From NCBI RefSeq assembly GCF_038595055.1, contig NZ_CP152002.1:5736001-5800000 (forward strand): 64,000 nucleotides of DNA, written 5' to 3'. Of the stretch, positions 41,411 through 49,698 are shown one piece after another. Position numbers and translations under genes: made by a program. The stretch is from Paenibacillus sp. FSL R7-0345 (GTDB taxonomy: Bacteria > Bacillota > Bacilli > Paenibacillales > Paenibacillaceae). The notes below the pieces were generated by a model that was not told where the DNA came from, ran no database searches, and worked only from the letters and a program-made list of their open reading frames with translations. How positions within the stretch are numbered: position 1 is the first letter of the stretch; each line of letters opens with the position of its first letter.

Positions 41411-42226
41411 CTATTCAACTATTTTAACGATTATTTGTATGCCTTGCTTACTGGCATCAGCAATTGCCTTATCCAATTCTGCAGCTTGACTTTTAGTTAG
41501 CTGTACAGGAGGAAGAGCAAGCTCCAAAATCCTCTTAGTTTGGGAATCCACCCTAACAGTTAAACCTCCATAAGTCGTGGTACTAAAATCATCCAATTTA
41601 TTAACATAATTCATTAATGTACTATACAATTTATTTGATTTTTCATATGTCTTACCACTAATGTCTAGAGATTTTATACTAGTAACACTCTGTGCTACTC
41701 CGGTTTTCCCAAGAACAAACTTGTCTATGGTAGGAAAATTATTCACCATTCCACCTAAATCTTTTTCAATTTTATATCCTCGCTTAGAAAAACCAAGTGC
41801 CCACACACCAGTTTTAGCTTCTCTAAATTTCTCTGCCGTACTCAATGTTCTTCCAACATAAGAACCCGGGACAAATGGAAGAAATACAGATGCAGTATCC
41901 CACAATAGAAATGCAGCATTTTTCCAAGAAGGATGATTGTAAAACTCATAAGCGCTATAGCCCATACTTCCTATATCAATAATAGTTTCTACGACGTGTC
42001 CTGTTGGGTCAATATTGATAAGTGGATTATTATGCACATACGTATACAAATTCTGACTCAGCGGATTATCAATCTGCCCTTCATACGTATCCTCATTTAT
42101 AAACCGACCAATACTCGGATCATAATACCGTGCCCGCAGGTAGTACAGTCCTGTTTCTTCATCGTAGATTTCCCAGGCATACTTAAAAGAGCCTAGAATC
42201 TTCTCTGTCTGGCTGTTATTTACTAC
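41411..42226 (-). pseudogene. Rhs C-terminal toxin fragment (5'-truncated)
   Basis: From the stop TAA of the upstream gene the same frame reads VVNNSQTEKILGSFKYAWEI, then LYYLRARYYDPSIGRFINED, DNPLSQNLYTYVHNNPLIN and IDPTGHVVE: the end of an Rhs repeat core and its hallmark border. A pre-toxin linker follows (GYSAYEFYNHPSWKNAAFL, FLPFVPGSYVGR) and then a toxin domain ending in TKSQAAELDKAIADASKQ and IIVKIVE. No start codon exists for the core portion, so this is an orphan module; the first internal start is near 42049. The toxin activity type is not identified. Confidence 0.8.
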
Positions 42227-42997
42227 TTATTCCTCAACTAAACCATACAACGCCACACTATCTTTCTTTACATTTTCACTTACATCCACAAAACCTATTT
42301 CCATCTCTAAATGGTCACCTACAGCGTGTGGAATGGAAATACTGACTCCGATTGAATCCTGGGTGATATAGCTAAATGTGCCTAATTGGTTTATCTGCCC
42401 CGCCTCATCTGCTTGTTGAAGATAATGAAGCAAATCCGCATCACTATACATACTCCAGATCTCCTCTATAACTCCTTCCTCCAATAAGTTTAAATTGTCA
42501 TCATAGCTTTTATAGTTACCCTGTTTAAATTTTTCAACGAATGCTTCATTAATCTCCAACAAATCACTTAACTTAACTTTCTCTGCTTTTTTCAAATCAA
42601 TATTAGACGTATAAAATATATTTAACGGGTGCGCTGCTCCTGTAGAGAAAAACGAACCCAAATATTGAATACTAAGAAAATCATTACTTCTGAACGTAAC
42701 TCGATAATCTACATCCAGATTACCTTCCTCTAGTGAGTAGGATTCGATTATTTTTATTGCTTCTTTCTGAATCAGTTCATTTATTTCATCTTCGTATGTA
42801 TCATTATCCAGATTAACTATTTTTGGATACGTTATGTTAATCTCGTCTTTAGAATAGTTTCTGCTTTCAATTTCGTAACTTACTGCTGTATTTAATTCAA
42901 TACTATTTTTTGTTGTATCAGCATTCTGCTCAGTTTTTGCACTGCAAGAAATCAATATGAATAGAATTGGTATTAAAATGATTAACCGCGGCTTCAC
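42227..42997 (-). CDS. Lipoprotein with DUF4163/DUF3298-like (RsiV/PdaC-type) domain
   Basis: The protein has 256 residues, with signal peptide and lipobox (FILISC). Its body contains INITYPKIVNLDNDTYEDE followed by INELIQKEAIKI (DUF4163-like). VTFRSNDFLSIQYLGSFFST and GAAHPLNIFYTSNIDLKKAE are typical of the paired DUF3298 domain, and a C-terminal SYITQDSIGVSISIPHAVGD is also seen. Similar extracytoplasmic domains occur in anti-sigma RsiV and deacetylases, here without a catalytic part. It overlaps the WG-repeat gene by ATGA. Its role is unknown. Standing next to toxin fragments it may be an outer-face protection protein or simply island cargo. Confidence 0.75.
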   Translation of the reverse strand: MKPRLIILIPILFILISCSAKTEQNADTTKNSIELNTAVSYEIESRNYSKDEINITYPKIVNLDNDTYEDEINELIQKEAIKIIESYSLEEGNLDVDYRVTFRSNDFLSIQYLGSFFSTGAAHPLNIFYTSNIDLKKAEKVKLSDLLEINEAFVEKFKQGNYKSYDDNLNLLEEGVIEEIWSMYSDADLLHYLQQADEAGQINQLGTFSYITQDSIGVSISIPHAVGDHLEMEIGFVDVSENVKKDSVALYGLVEE

Positions 42998-44064
42998 ATT
43001 TCCTCATCTCCAGTATAAATTTCAATAATCCCCTTCTTATCCACACCATTCTCTACATTGATGACCATAGCGTAGGGACCGTTCATCTCTCCCAAAAAGT
43101 CAAAGCTTGGCGCAAGCCGTTGCTCTCCATGTAATCCCATTAAGCCATATTTGCGAACCTTCATACTTTCATCTGTAAATGCATAGCCAGGGATCACATT
43201 CAACTCCTTATCATAAGAAAAAGCACTAATGAAAAATTTAGAGTCACCCAAGAAAACATTATTCCCTTCGCTGTCGATAATACAATATAAGTCTTTTGAG
43301 ACGAAAGCGAGCCCCTCCTTAAACTCTCCAACCTCAATCATCCGGCCTTCCGAAGCATTGTAAGGATAGAAATCAATAGCTATATTCCCATCATAATCTA
43401 TGTACGCCCAGGCATCCCCATCCTCCGTGTAGTCCGATACTTTGACAGCGGCCTTGCCTTCACTAAAATTCCCGGCGTCATCATACTTTAATTCAACACT
43501 CACCTGCCCATCAGTATCGATGAATCCCCATTTATTGTTTTTCATGACTGCCGCGTATCCTTCATGAAAATCTTCCACCTGATCATATTGAGGCTGTATA
43601 ATGAACTCGCCTGACCCATCGATGTACCCCCACTTGTTATCTAGTTGAACCAACCCTGCAGAATCACTAAACCGGCTTGTACTCAGATACCGCTCTTTTG
43701 TGATGCTTCTTCCCTTTTTATCAATGTATGTAGTTTTCCCGTCAATGCTTGCCACAGCAACACCGTCATAAAAACCGCCAATACTATCGTATTCATCCGG
43801 CAAAACCGTTTCTCCATTTGTGTCTATCACCTTATATTTCCCGTTGCTGCCCTTAACCGCAATCCAATCCTCATCGACAAAAGACAAATCCGCATATGTA
43901 CCCGGCTCCACAACCCATTTCCAATTTAACTCATCGTTGTTAGTCGGCAATTGGGTTATTACCCGATCCGCAGCATTCGTGCTACCAGACTCTACACTAG
44001 AGCAGCCGGATAATAGCACAGTAGCTATAGTGATTACTCCCATTATTCTAAATAAAGTTATCAT
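42994..44064 (-). CDS. WG-repeat lipoprotein
   Basis: The lipoprotein (356 residues) has a signal ending LLSGC. It contains at least five WG-type repeats, such as KWGYIDGSGEFIIQPQYDQV and KWGFIDTDGQVSVELKYDDA, with further degenerate copies WAYIDYDGNIAI and LYCIIDSEGNNVF. ATG at 44062-44064 lies six bases after GGGGG; further upstream codons lack support. WG repeats form beta-rich, probably propeller-like surfaces for protein contact. It is translationally coupled to the next lipoprotein, so the two probably act together at the outer face of the membrane. Confidence 0.85.
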   Translation of the reverse strand: MITLFRIMGVITIATVLLSGCSSVESGSTNAADRVITQLPTNNDELNWKWVVEPGTYADLSFVDEDWIAVKGSNGKYKVIDTNGETVLPDEYDSIGGFYDGVAVASIDGKTTYIDKKGRSITKERYLSTSRFSDSAGLVQLDNKWGYIDGSGEFIIQPQYDQVEDFHEGYAAVMKNNKWGFIDTDGQVSVELKYDDAGNFSEGKAAVKVSDYTEDGDAWAYIDYDGNIAIDFYPYNASEGRMIEVGEFKEGLAFVSKDLYCIIDSEGNNVFLGDSKFFISAFSYDKELNVIPGYAFTDESMKVRKYGLMGLHGEQRLAPSFDFLGEMNGPYAMVINVENGVDKKGIIEIYTGDEEM

Positions 44065-44085
44065 CTTCATCCCCCAGACATTCAA

Positions 44086-44114
44086 AAAACCACATGAAGT
44101 TCATCACATGCGGC
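44086..44114 (-). terminator. Module-border terminator hairpin
   Basis: CCACATG (44091-44097) faces CACATGCGG (44106-44114), with A6 to the left giving a T run on the minus strand. It ends the 44131 gene and resembles the other CCACATG hairpins of the island. Confidence 0.7.
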
Positions 44115-44130
44115 TGTTTCACTTTACACC

Positions 44131-44610
44131 TTACTTTTCTATTTCGAAATAAAGAGTACCACTATTTAAGTCAAGATAAATTTTACTAATAACATACTTC
44201 GAACCCATCATAAAAGAATTAAATTCCTCGCTGTAACTCCATTTTTGAGCCTTACCATTAAAATCATACTCTATTTTAGGCTTTAAGCTCACAGTTTCCC
44301 AAGTATAAGAAGCTTTTAGATCCTGTATCGAAACATGATTCAAAAACACGTATCCCCTCATCCAATATGCAGTTGGTCCAAAATTATCATTAAATATTTT
44401 TGCGCTCCAGTAGACCTTTTGTATATTCTTTAAATTTGGAATCCGATTACTGACAGGTTTAATATCCGTTCTGTACTGAACCTCATTTTTAGTCGGCGAA
44501 TATAAAGCGAAGGCTAATGCAGCAATAAATAGTAGGGGAATGGTACCAACAAAAATCAGTCTTTTTCTTTTTGAAATTTTCAGTTTCCACGCCTCCTTCT
44601 CCCCCAACAA
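44131..44610 (-). CDS. Hypothetical membrane-anchored protein
   Basis: This protein of up to 159 residues has a basic N-terminus (KLKISKRKR) and one membrane helix (LIFVGTIPLLFIAALAFAL). An extracytoplasmic domain with IQKVYWSAKIFNDNFGPTAY and KIYLDLNSGTLYFEIEK follows. The start is unclear: GAAGGAGG near 44591-44598 would suit a CTG at about 44583, while TTG at 44610 lies further upstream. AT-rich, with its own terminator. Not recognised; possibly an immunity protein that works outside the cytoplasm. Confidence 0.6.
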   Translation of the reverse strand: MLGEKEAWKLKISKRKRLIFVGTIPLLFIAALAFALYSPTKNEVQYRTDIKPVSNRIPNLKNIQKVYWSAKIFNDNFGPTAYWMRGYVFLNHVSIQDLKASYTWETVSLKPKIEYDFNGKAQKWSYSEEFNSFMMGSKYVISKIYLDLNSGTLYFEIEK

Positions 44611-44653
44611 TTTGAGTCCACTAGTATTAGATTATCTTAAGTTTCCCGCAAGC

Positions 44654-45213
44654 TTAATTAATGATTTCTGTAGAAGTTTTGGACTCCACGTTTATATCAA
44701 ACCTCGGTTCTGGGACAGGAAAATCGTCGGTAGTTGATAAAATATATTGTGACGGATTACCGGTCGATTCAAGAACAGACCACTGGATCTCATCACCCCT
44801 ACTTATTACAGCTATATCCGAAAGCTCAATATCAACGGGTATAAAAATTTCCCAGAAAACATTATCGAAAGAAATACCACTACTACTTCTATGTACGTAA
44901 TTCTTCCTTTCCGTTTCTTCCTTCTAAAAATGAACATAATAAAAAGGATCGAAAGTAGAATTAGAGGAAATCCCGCCATCCCAAATACGGTGGTCCCTAT
45001 AATATCCATGCCGCGTTGAAAGTATGCAGTAGCATTATAGGTAAACCAAAATAGCACTGCGGTGTTCAAAAGTATCATGAAAGAAAACAACATTATGATT
45101 AATATAGACAATGAACTTCCTCCTGGGCTATTTCTTTCCCCTAATTCATTTCCGTTAATAACTCTCTCAGCCAGTGCGGCTGTAGCAAGATCTTTAACAT
45201 ATTGAACCGGCAC
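44654..45213 (-). pseudogene. Membrane protein gene with frameshift
   Basis: The first frame (45213-44812) encodes a polar N-terminus and two membrane helices (LSILIIMLFSFMILLNTAVL, then FPLILLSILFIMFIF) followed by RRKKRKGRI. It then reads a hydrophobic nonsense end. In the next frame the same DNA encodes a convincing soluble domain: SGISFDNVFWEIFIPVDIEL, SDIAVISRGDEIQWSVLEST, then STTDDFPVPEPRFDINVESK to a stop at 44654-44656. A one-base indel between about 44895 and 44935 would join them into a protein of roughly 185 residues. It may be a mutation or a sequence error. Confidence 0.65.
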
Positions 45214-45237
45214 TTATATTTGGTAATTTCATTTCCC

Positions 45238-45627
45238 TCAAGGCTCAATATATGGTTTTTTGGAGTATTTCAATATCCAACCATCTTCTGTGTAGAGTTC
45301 ACCAGCCAATCCATCACTAATCTCAACAATATTTGTTTCTTCCGCCTTTTCAATGTCGTATGTCTTAAACAGGATCTTAATCTTTTCTTCCTGCTCACAT
45401 AAACTCAGAAAATTATGTAATGTAGAATCAACGATCTGACTAACGAGACCAGTAACCATTTCCAAAGCCGGGCTGTCTAATTTTAGTCGAGCTTCTTCAT
45501 ACACACTTACTGCACGTTTACTTTTAATTTGTCCGGTTAAAACCTTCTCCCATTGCTCAATCGTTCTATCTCTAACCTGATTTATCAACAGTTCCCCAAA
45601 TGTATTCATATTCTCGCTTCCGTCCAT
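45238..45627 (-). CDS. Hypothetical protein of the island
   Basis: Not recognised. The product has 129 residues, is acidic and mainly helical (NTFGELLINQVRDRTIEQWE, SPALEMVTGLVSQIVDSTLH), with a short beta end (AGELYTEDGWILKYSKKPYI). ATG at 45625-45627 lies nine bases after AAAGGA and is preferred over the longer in-frame starts. No signal or membrane segment. It is the last AT-rich gene before the host-like region and follows a terminator at 45672. Confidence 0.6.
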   Translation of the reverse strand: MDGSENMNTFGELLINQVRDRTIEQWEKVLTGQIKSKRAVSVYEEARLKLDSPALEMVTGLVSQIVDSTLHNFLSLCEQEEKIKILFKTYDIEKAEETNIVEISDGLAGELYTEDGWILKYSKKPYIEP

Positions 45628-45671
45628 GCTATCCATTCCTTTCAGCAAAATGCACCTTACAATGCCAGCAC

Positions 45672-45695
45672 AAAAAATAGCCCACATCCGTGGGC
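45672..45695 (-). terminator. Terminator at the right edge of the island
   Basis: GCCCAC (45680-45685) pairs with GTGGGC (45690-45695). The minus strand continues TATTTTTT. It ends transcription from the amidohydrolase gene. Confidence 0.8.
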
Positions 45696-45782
45696 AACAT
45701 TCATTCTTATAAAGTAATCATATGACAAAAAGACAACTTGCGATACGGTGGTATTTTGTCGAATGTGAAGATAATATGCCGG

Positions 45783-47120
45783 TCAGCTAACCTGTGTATA
45801 CCCCAGCAGCCTTTTAATCGACCGGTTCGCTTCCTGCAGCACAATCTCCTTATCCACCGTCTTCAGCAGCCCTTTATCCATTAAAATCTCACCGTCAACA
45901 ATCGTTGTCTCGACATCGGCGCGGGTGGCGGAGTAGACAATCCGGGAGATTGGATCGACATCATAGGACGGGAAGGTGTGGAAGTTGTAGAGGTTGAGGA
46001 TGGCCAGGTCGGCTTTTTTGCCTACCTCGATGCTGCCGATCTGGTCTTCCATGCCGACTGCCTTGGCGCCGCCGATGGTAGCCATGCGGAAGACGCTGCG
46101 TGCGTCCATTGTGGTCGGGCCGTGGTGGGGCTTCTGGATGACTGCGGCCAGCCGCATTTCGTTGAACATGTCGAGGTTGTTGTTGCACGGCGCGCCGTCG
46201 GCACCCAGACTGAGGTGGATGTGATCCTGCAGCATCCCCGGCGTGTCGGCGATCCCCGAAGCAAGCTTCAGGTTGGAGCCGGGGCAGTGGCTGACATGCA
46301 CCCCGCGGTCGCGCAAAATCCGTTTCTCCTCGGCATCCAGCCAGACGCAGTGGGCCAGAATCAGGCGTTCGTTCGCCAGCCCCAGATGGTCAAGATACAC
46401 GACATTGCGCATGCCGGTCATCGCCTGAACGATCTCGATTTCCCCTTGATTTTCCGATGCATGGGTGTGTACTTTGACATTATAACGGGCCGACAGGTCA
46501 CGCACTTCCTTGAGCAGCGGCTCTGTACAGGAGATCACGAATCTCGGTGAAAAAGCGTACTGGATCCGCCCGTTGCCGTAGCCGTTCCATTTTTCCAGCA
46601 GATCCACACTTTCCTGCAGCGAAGCCGCTGTTTCCTCCTGCAGCGCTGCCGGGACATCGCCGCCCTTCTGGTCCATCATCACTTTGCCGGAGAGGGCGCG
46701 GATGCCGCTTTTGGCAATCGCCTGGAACGCGTAATCCGTATGGTTGACCGTCTCCATATCAACAATCGTCGTCGTGCCGCTGGAGATCAGCTCCCCGATC
46801 CCGAGCATGGCGGAATAATACAGCGATTCCTCATCGTGGGCGGCTTCCAGCGGCCAGATCCGTTTGCGCAGCCAGTCCATCAGCTCCAGGTCATCGCCTT
46901 TGCCGCGGAACAGCGTCTGGCAGAGATGAATATGTGTCTGTACAAAGCCGGGAATTACCGTGCGGTTGGTTGCATCAATAACACGCTCTTCCCCCTGCGC
47001 TGAAAGACCGCTGCCGATTTCTGTAATCAGACTGTCTTTGATCCGTATATCCCCATGGAAGATTTCTTCCCGCTTGTTCATTGTAATAATTTCCGCGTTT
47101 TTGATCAGTATGTTTGCCAT
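45783..47120 (-). CDS. Amidohydrolase, probable 5'-deoxyadenosine/MTA/SAH deaminase
   Basis: The enzyme has 445 residues of the amidohydrolase superfamily with metal ligands PGFVQTHIHLCQTLFRG (HxH), VKVHTHASENQGE, LAHCVWLDAEE and the Asp/Asn region LSLGADGAPCNNNLDMFNE. LMDWLRKRIWPLEAAHDEES and SGTTTIVDMETV are characteristic of the deoxyadenosine/MTA/SAH deaminases (DadD/MtaD), distinct from TrzN-type dechlorinases. ATG at 47118-47120 follows GAGGGGG; a 34-codon upstream extension is unlikely. It stands alone. Likely role: salvage of 5'-deoxyadenosine from radical-SAM reactions, or of S-adenosylhomocysteine. Confidence 0.88.
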   Translation of the reverse strand: MANILIKNAEIITMNKREEIFHGDIRIKDSLITEIGSGLSAQGEERVIDATNRTVIPGFVQTHIHLCQTLFRGKGDDLELMDWLRKRIWPLEAAHDEESLYYSAMLGIGELISSGTTTIVDMETVNHTDYAFQAIAKSGIRALSGKVMMDQKGGDVPAALQEETAASLQESVDLLEKWNGYGNGRIQYAFSPRFVISCTEPLLKEVRDLSARYNVKVHTHASENQGEIEIVQAMTGMRNVVYLDHLGLANERLILAHCVWLDAEEKRILRDRGVHVSHCPGSNLKLASGIADTPGMLQDHIHLSLGADGAPCNNNLDMFNEMRLAAVIQKPHHGPTTMDARSVFRMATIGGAKAVGMEDQIGSIEVGKKADLAILNLYNFHTFPSYDVDPISRIVYSATRADVETTIVDGEILMDKGLLKTVDKEIVLQEANRSIKRLLGYTQVS

Positions 47121-47287
47121 GTCCCGTTTCCCCCTCGTTTGATTTACAGATTGTCTATTGAGTGACCCCAGTGCAGCGCAGTGCAGATAACACAAAAAGG
47201 CCACAAAAACATGCCGCAGCATATTTTCGTAGCCAGAAATTTACGGTTCCCGGTAGAGACCCTTAAACCAATTATTAAGGATATACG

Positions 47288-47321
47288 AAAAAAAGGATTA
47301 TTCAATTGACTTTGAATAACC
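47288..47321 (-). terminator. Terminator of the GNAT gene
   Basis: GGATTATTCAA (47295-47305) pairs with TTTGAATAACC (47311-47321; one wobble), followed on the minus strand by seven T. Confidence 0.75.
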
Positions 47322-47442
47322 CCATAATAAACGAAGGACAAAGTTAATGTCAACATAATTAACATAAATATTCAATCATACTGTTGATATCATTGTTTTT
47401 CTACTAAATATCGATTTCGATGTTATATAAAATACCATAAAG

Positions 47443-47955
47443 TTAAACCAATACCTTCTCAAACACCGGAAAGCTCGCCGTACGCTGCGGGAAAAAGATT
47501 TCGCCTCTGCGCTCATATCCGAGATTCGGATACAAGGCCAGGGCCGGGGTGTTTTTGGAGTACGTGTCCAGCCGGATGCTGCTGTAGCCTGCTTCCCGGG
47601 CATATTGCTCGGCGTATGCAGTCAGCTTCCGGGCAATGCCTTTGCCCTGAGCCTCCGGATGAACAGCCAGCCGGTGCATAATCAGCGCTTTGCCCTGCTC
47701 CTGTCTCCACTTGATCTCCCGGTACAGCTCATTCGGATGCTCGTCCAGCACAAGAATGCCGGCAACGTTACCATTATCTATGTAAGCGTACAACGTCCCG
47801 TGCTCGATGTCCTGTCCAATGATCTCCCGGTTAGGATAGCTGTCATCCCACTGGTCGCTTCCGCCCGCCTGCATAACCTGCACGCATCTGGCGATCAGCT
47901 CCATAATCTGTTCCATATCTTCTGTCCGCGCTTTACGGATTTCACTACTGCTCAT
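47443..47955 (-). CDS. GNAT-family N-acetyltransferase
   Basis: The product has 170 residues with the GNAT fold: IRKARTEDMEQIMELIARCV, strand AGILVLDEHPN, the acetyl-CoA loop LAVHPEAQGKGIARKLTAYA (Q/RxxGxG/A as QGKGIA) and C-terminal IRLDTYSKNTPALALYPNLG. The ATG at 47953-47955 has GCAGGG before it; a 28-residue upstream extension is not expected. The substrate is unknown; the AGGSDQWDDSYPNRE segment is common in uncharacterised Firmicute GNATs. Single gene with its own terminator. Confidence 0.88.
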   Translation of the reverse strand: MSSSEIRKARTEDMEQIMELIARCVQVMQAGGSDQWDDSYPNREIIGQDIEHGTLYAYIDNGNVAGILVLDEHPNELYREIKWRQEQGKALIMHRLAVHPEAQGKGIARKLTAYAEQYAREAGYSSIRLDTYSKNTPALALYPNLGYERRGEIFFPQRTASFPVFEKVLV

Positions 47956-48178
47956 GGTATCCCTGCTTTCCTTGCCTGAAAATTTGAACCCCGTTAATGA
48001 TTCATTAGTGAAGTTTATCACATCGGGAGACAAATTCAAGAGCCCTCAGGCGGCAGGAAAAGATTGCTTAAACCGCTGAAGGAGCCTGCCGGACAGAACT
48101 AAACTGCTATAAGCAGCGTGCCCCTCCTTGCAGACTCCTTCCTTAGAATAACGCCGCTGCTCATCCTTCTGCTGTCAA

Positions 48179-48568
48179 TTAGCCGAGCTCCAGCTTATGC
48201 CCGTCCTCGAAGCCCTTGGCGAAACCGGCGTCGAACCCCACGTTGTATGCTTCGGTGTAGCCCTGCTGATAGGCGTCTCCCGGCGGGGTTTCCGGAGGAA
48301 CGCCGAGATCCGGGGGGAGCGGAACGACCAGCGGAGCAGCCGGCGTTACCTGCACCGGAGGCTGAACAACCACCTGGACTCTCCGGGCCGCAATCCGGCG
48401 GCGGAGTCTTCTTTTTTTGCGCAGCAGCAGTCCTCTCACGGTCTTGCCTGTGCGCAGCTTGCGGAGTTTGCGGCCGGCGCCTCTGCGGATTTTGGCCTTG
48501 CGGGTCACCAGCAGAGTGCGTCTTTTGGCCGCTCTGCCTGAACGCTTGATCGCTTTCTTTCTCTTCAT
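48179..48568 (-). CDS. Basic spore-surface-type protein with [YF]xxG tetrad repeat
   Basis: It has 129 residues in three parts. Residues 1-65 are highly basic (RKAKIRRGAGRKLRKLRTGK and similar). Residues 66-98 are a Val/Pro-rich linker (VVVQPPVQVTPAAPLVV). Residues 100-123 form a six-fold tetrad: YQQG-YTEA-YNVG-FDAG-FAKG-FEDG. The same tetrad occurs in the N-termini of the two CgeB-like proteins. ATG at 48566-48568 follows AGGAGGAG. It is the last gene of a four-gene operon starting at 49529. I know no function. Surface adhesion through the basic part and protein contact through the tetrad helix are inferences. Confidence 0.7.
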   Translation of the reverse strand: MKRKKAIKRSGRAAKRRTLLVTRKAKIRRGAGRKLRKLRTGKTVRGLLLRKKRRLRRRIAARRVQVVVQPPVQVTPAAPLVVPLPPDLGVPPETPPGDAYQQGYTEAYNVGFDAGFAKGFEDGHKLELG

Positions 48569-48572
48569 CCTT

Positions 48573-48875
48573 CTACTCCTCCTGTACTCCATGTACTGCG
48601 GAGGTTCCCCCTGCGCATGCCTTGCTGAGCCACGGCGCAGCAGGAATTCCCCGTTTGGGCTGATGCAGCGAAATACCGGACATCATCCGGCACATGGCGC
48701 TTTGATATTGGCTTAGGATTCTGATATTGTCACTCAGCTTGCGGGCCGTCAGCTCCGATTGCCCCGTTATTTCGGCGATACTCTCCAGAATCGCGGCCAG
48801 TGCGGCCTGGCTGCGGGCAATGGAGCGGATCATCTCCAGCTTGACGGCGTGTTCGGAGAGAAGCCCGCCGCTCAT
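48573..48875 (-). CDS. Hypothetical small helical protein (spore operon)
   Basis: A 100-residue protein, mostly amphipathic helix (HAVKLEMIRSIARSQAALAA followed by ILESIAEITGQSELTARKLS), with a final Gly/Ala-rich segment containing one Cys. It overlaps the upstream gene by ATGA and is followed after a few bases by the basic tetrad protein. No signal or membrane segment. Not recognised. Its layout is similar to the other helical partner genes of this operon, so a structural role in the spore surface is plausible. Confidence 0.65.
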   Translation of the reverse strand: MSGGLLSEHAVKLEMIRSIARSQAALAAILESIAEITGQSELTARKLSDNIRILSQYQSAMCRMMSGISLHQPKRGIPAAPWLSKACAGGTSAVHGVQEE

Positions 48876-49213
48876 TTGCTGTCGTCCCCGAAGTCGAAGC
48901 TGTCACCGGACATGCCGCCGAAGCCTTCGCCGCCTTCATCCTCGCCGCTGCCCAGCACTGCTTTCAAATTGCTGTACAGCCCGTTTTCCAGCTTGGTCAG
49001 CCCCTCGACCATCTCCACAATCACCTCGTGGATGGAGAGAGTTTCCTTCAGCTGCTCTTCATGGTTGTCGAAGGATCTGGCGTGGATATGATGATGCGTC
49101 CACTGCTTTACCTTTTCCGCCTCCACCGCTTTGGCCTCGAGAATCATCGCGATGTTCCACTGGATAGTAGCGGTCGACTCCAGCATTTGCAGATAAGCTT
49201 TTTCCCTGCTCAT
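48872..49213 (-). CDS. Hypothetical helical protein with acidic Gly/Asp C-terminus
   Basis: The protein has 113 residues. Helical regions (YLQMLESTATIQWNIAMILE, then TLSIHEVIVEMVEGLTKLEN) surround a His-rich patch (QWTHHHIHARS). The last 25 residues are acidic and glycine-rich (GEDEGGEGFGGMSGDSFDFG). The acidic end contrasts with the basic tails of neighbouring spore-surface proteins and could bind them. Coupled to the next gene by ATGA. No known family. Confidence 0.65.
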   Translation of the reverse strand: MSREKAYLQMLESTATIQWNIAMILEAKAVEAEKVKQWTHHHIHARSFDNHEEQLKETLSIHEVIVEMVEGLTKLENGLYSNLKAVLGSGEDEGGEGFGGMSGDSFDFGDDSK

Positions 49214-49235
49214 GTTCCGCCTCCTGCTCTTTGCG

Positions 49236-49529
49236 CTACTCTTCTTCCTGGCCGCCCAGTTCCTTGATAACCCGGCCTACCCCTTCAGCCATCGCTTCTT
49301 CCAGATCAGCAAGTGCGTTCAAATAAGCGATGATATTCTTGTTGACCTGGCCGTGGCTCTCGACCAGTCCGCTGAAACCGCCAAAATCAGGCTCCGCATC
49401 CGGCAGATCATGGACTATTTGCGACATACGGACGGCAACGTGGCGTTCGGCGTCAAGAATCCGCGCCATCTGTTCGTGCGTATGGGCCATGTGCTGCAGC
49501 ACTTTGGTTATTTTATTCTGCACCTTCAT
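49236..49529 (-). CDS. Hypothetical helical protein, first gene of the spore-surface operon
   Basis: The 97-residue product is helical: ITKVLQHMAHTHEQMARILD, AERHVAVRMSQIVHDLPDAE, then NIIAYLNALADLEEAMAEGV. ATG at 49527-49529 follows AAAGGAGAC, so a longer frame (to 49679) is not used. Proteins of this type are widespread in Paenibacillus, and I recall inconsistent names such as sugar epimerase, for which nothing in the sequence speaks. A CATATGCTG box lies about 30 bp upstream. It has no membrane or signal segment. Confidence 0.7.
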   Translation of the reverse strand: MKVQNKITKVLQHMAHTHEQMARILDAERHVAVRMSQIVHDLPDAEPDFGGFSGLVESHGQVNKNIIAYLNALADLEEAMAEGVGRVIKELGGQEEE

Positions 49530-49555
49530 GTCTCCTTTGCTCAAACGCCCTGCTA

Positions 49556-49564
49556 CAGCATATG
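49556..49564 (-). promoter_or_regulatory. Candidate sigma-K type -10 box before the small-protein operon
   Basis: On the minus strand: CATATGCTG, with ACC 16 bp upstream, similar to the AC...CATANNNTA sigma-K pattern. The predicted start lies about 20 bp before the ATG. Confidence 0.45.
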
Positions 49565-49698
49565 CGGCAGAAGCCCTGTCGGTTCCGGGAAACAGAGAAT
49601 GCTGCGGATCGTTCTTATGAACATTTGGAGGATATTGACAGGAGATAGGACAAGGCATATGCTGAATGCTGGAACACACTTAGGAATGGGGGAACGCT

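Noticed and set aside
45783..47120. TrzN/AtzA-type chlorohydrolase
   Set aside because: QTHIHLCQTLFRG and the IWPLEAAHDEES segment fit the deoxyadenosine/MTA/SAH deaminase branch better.
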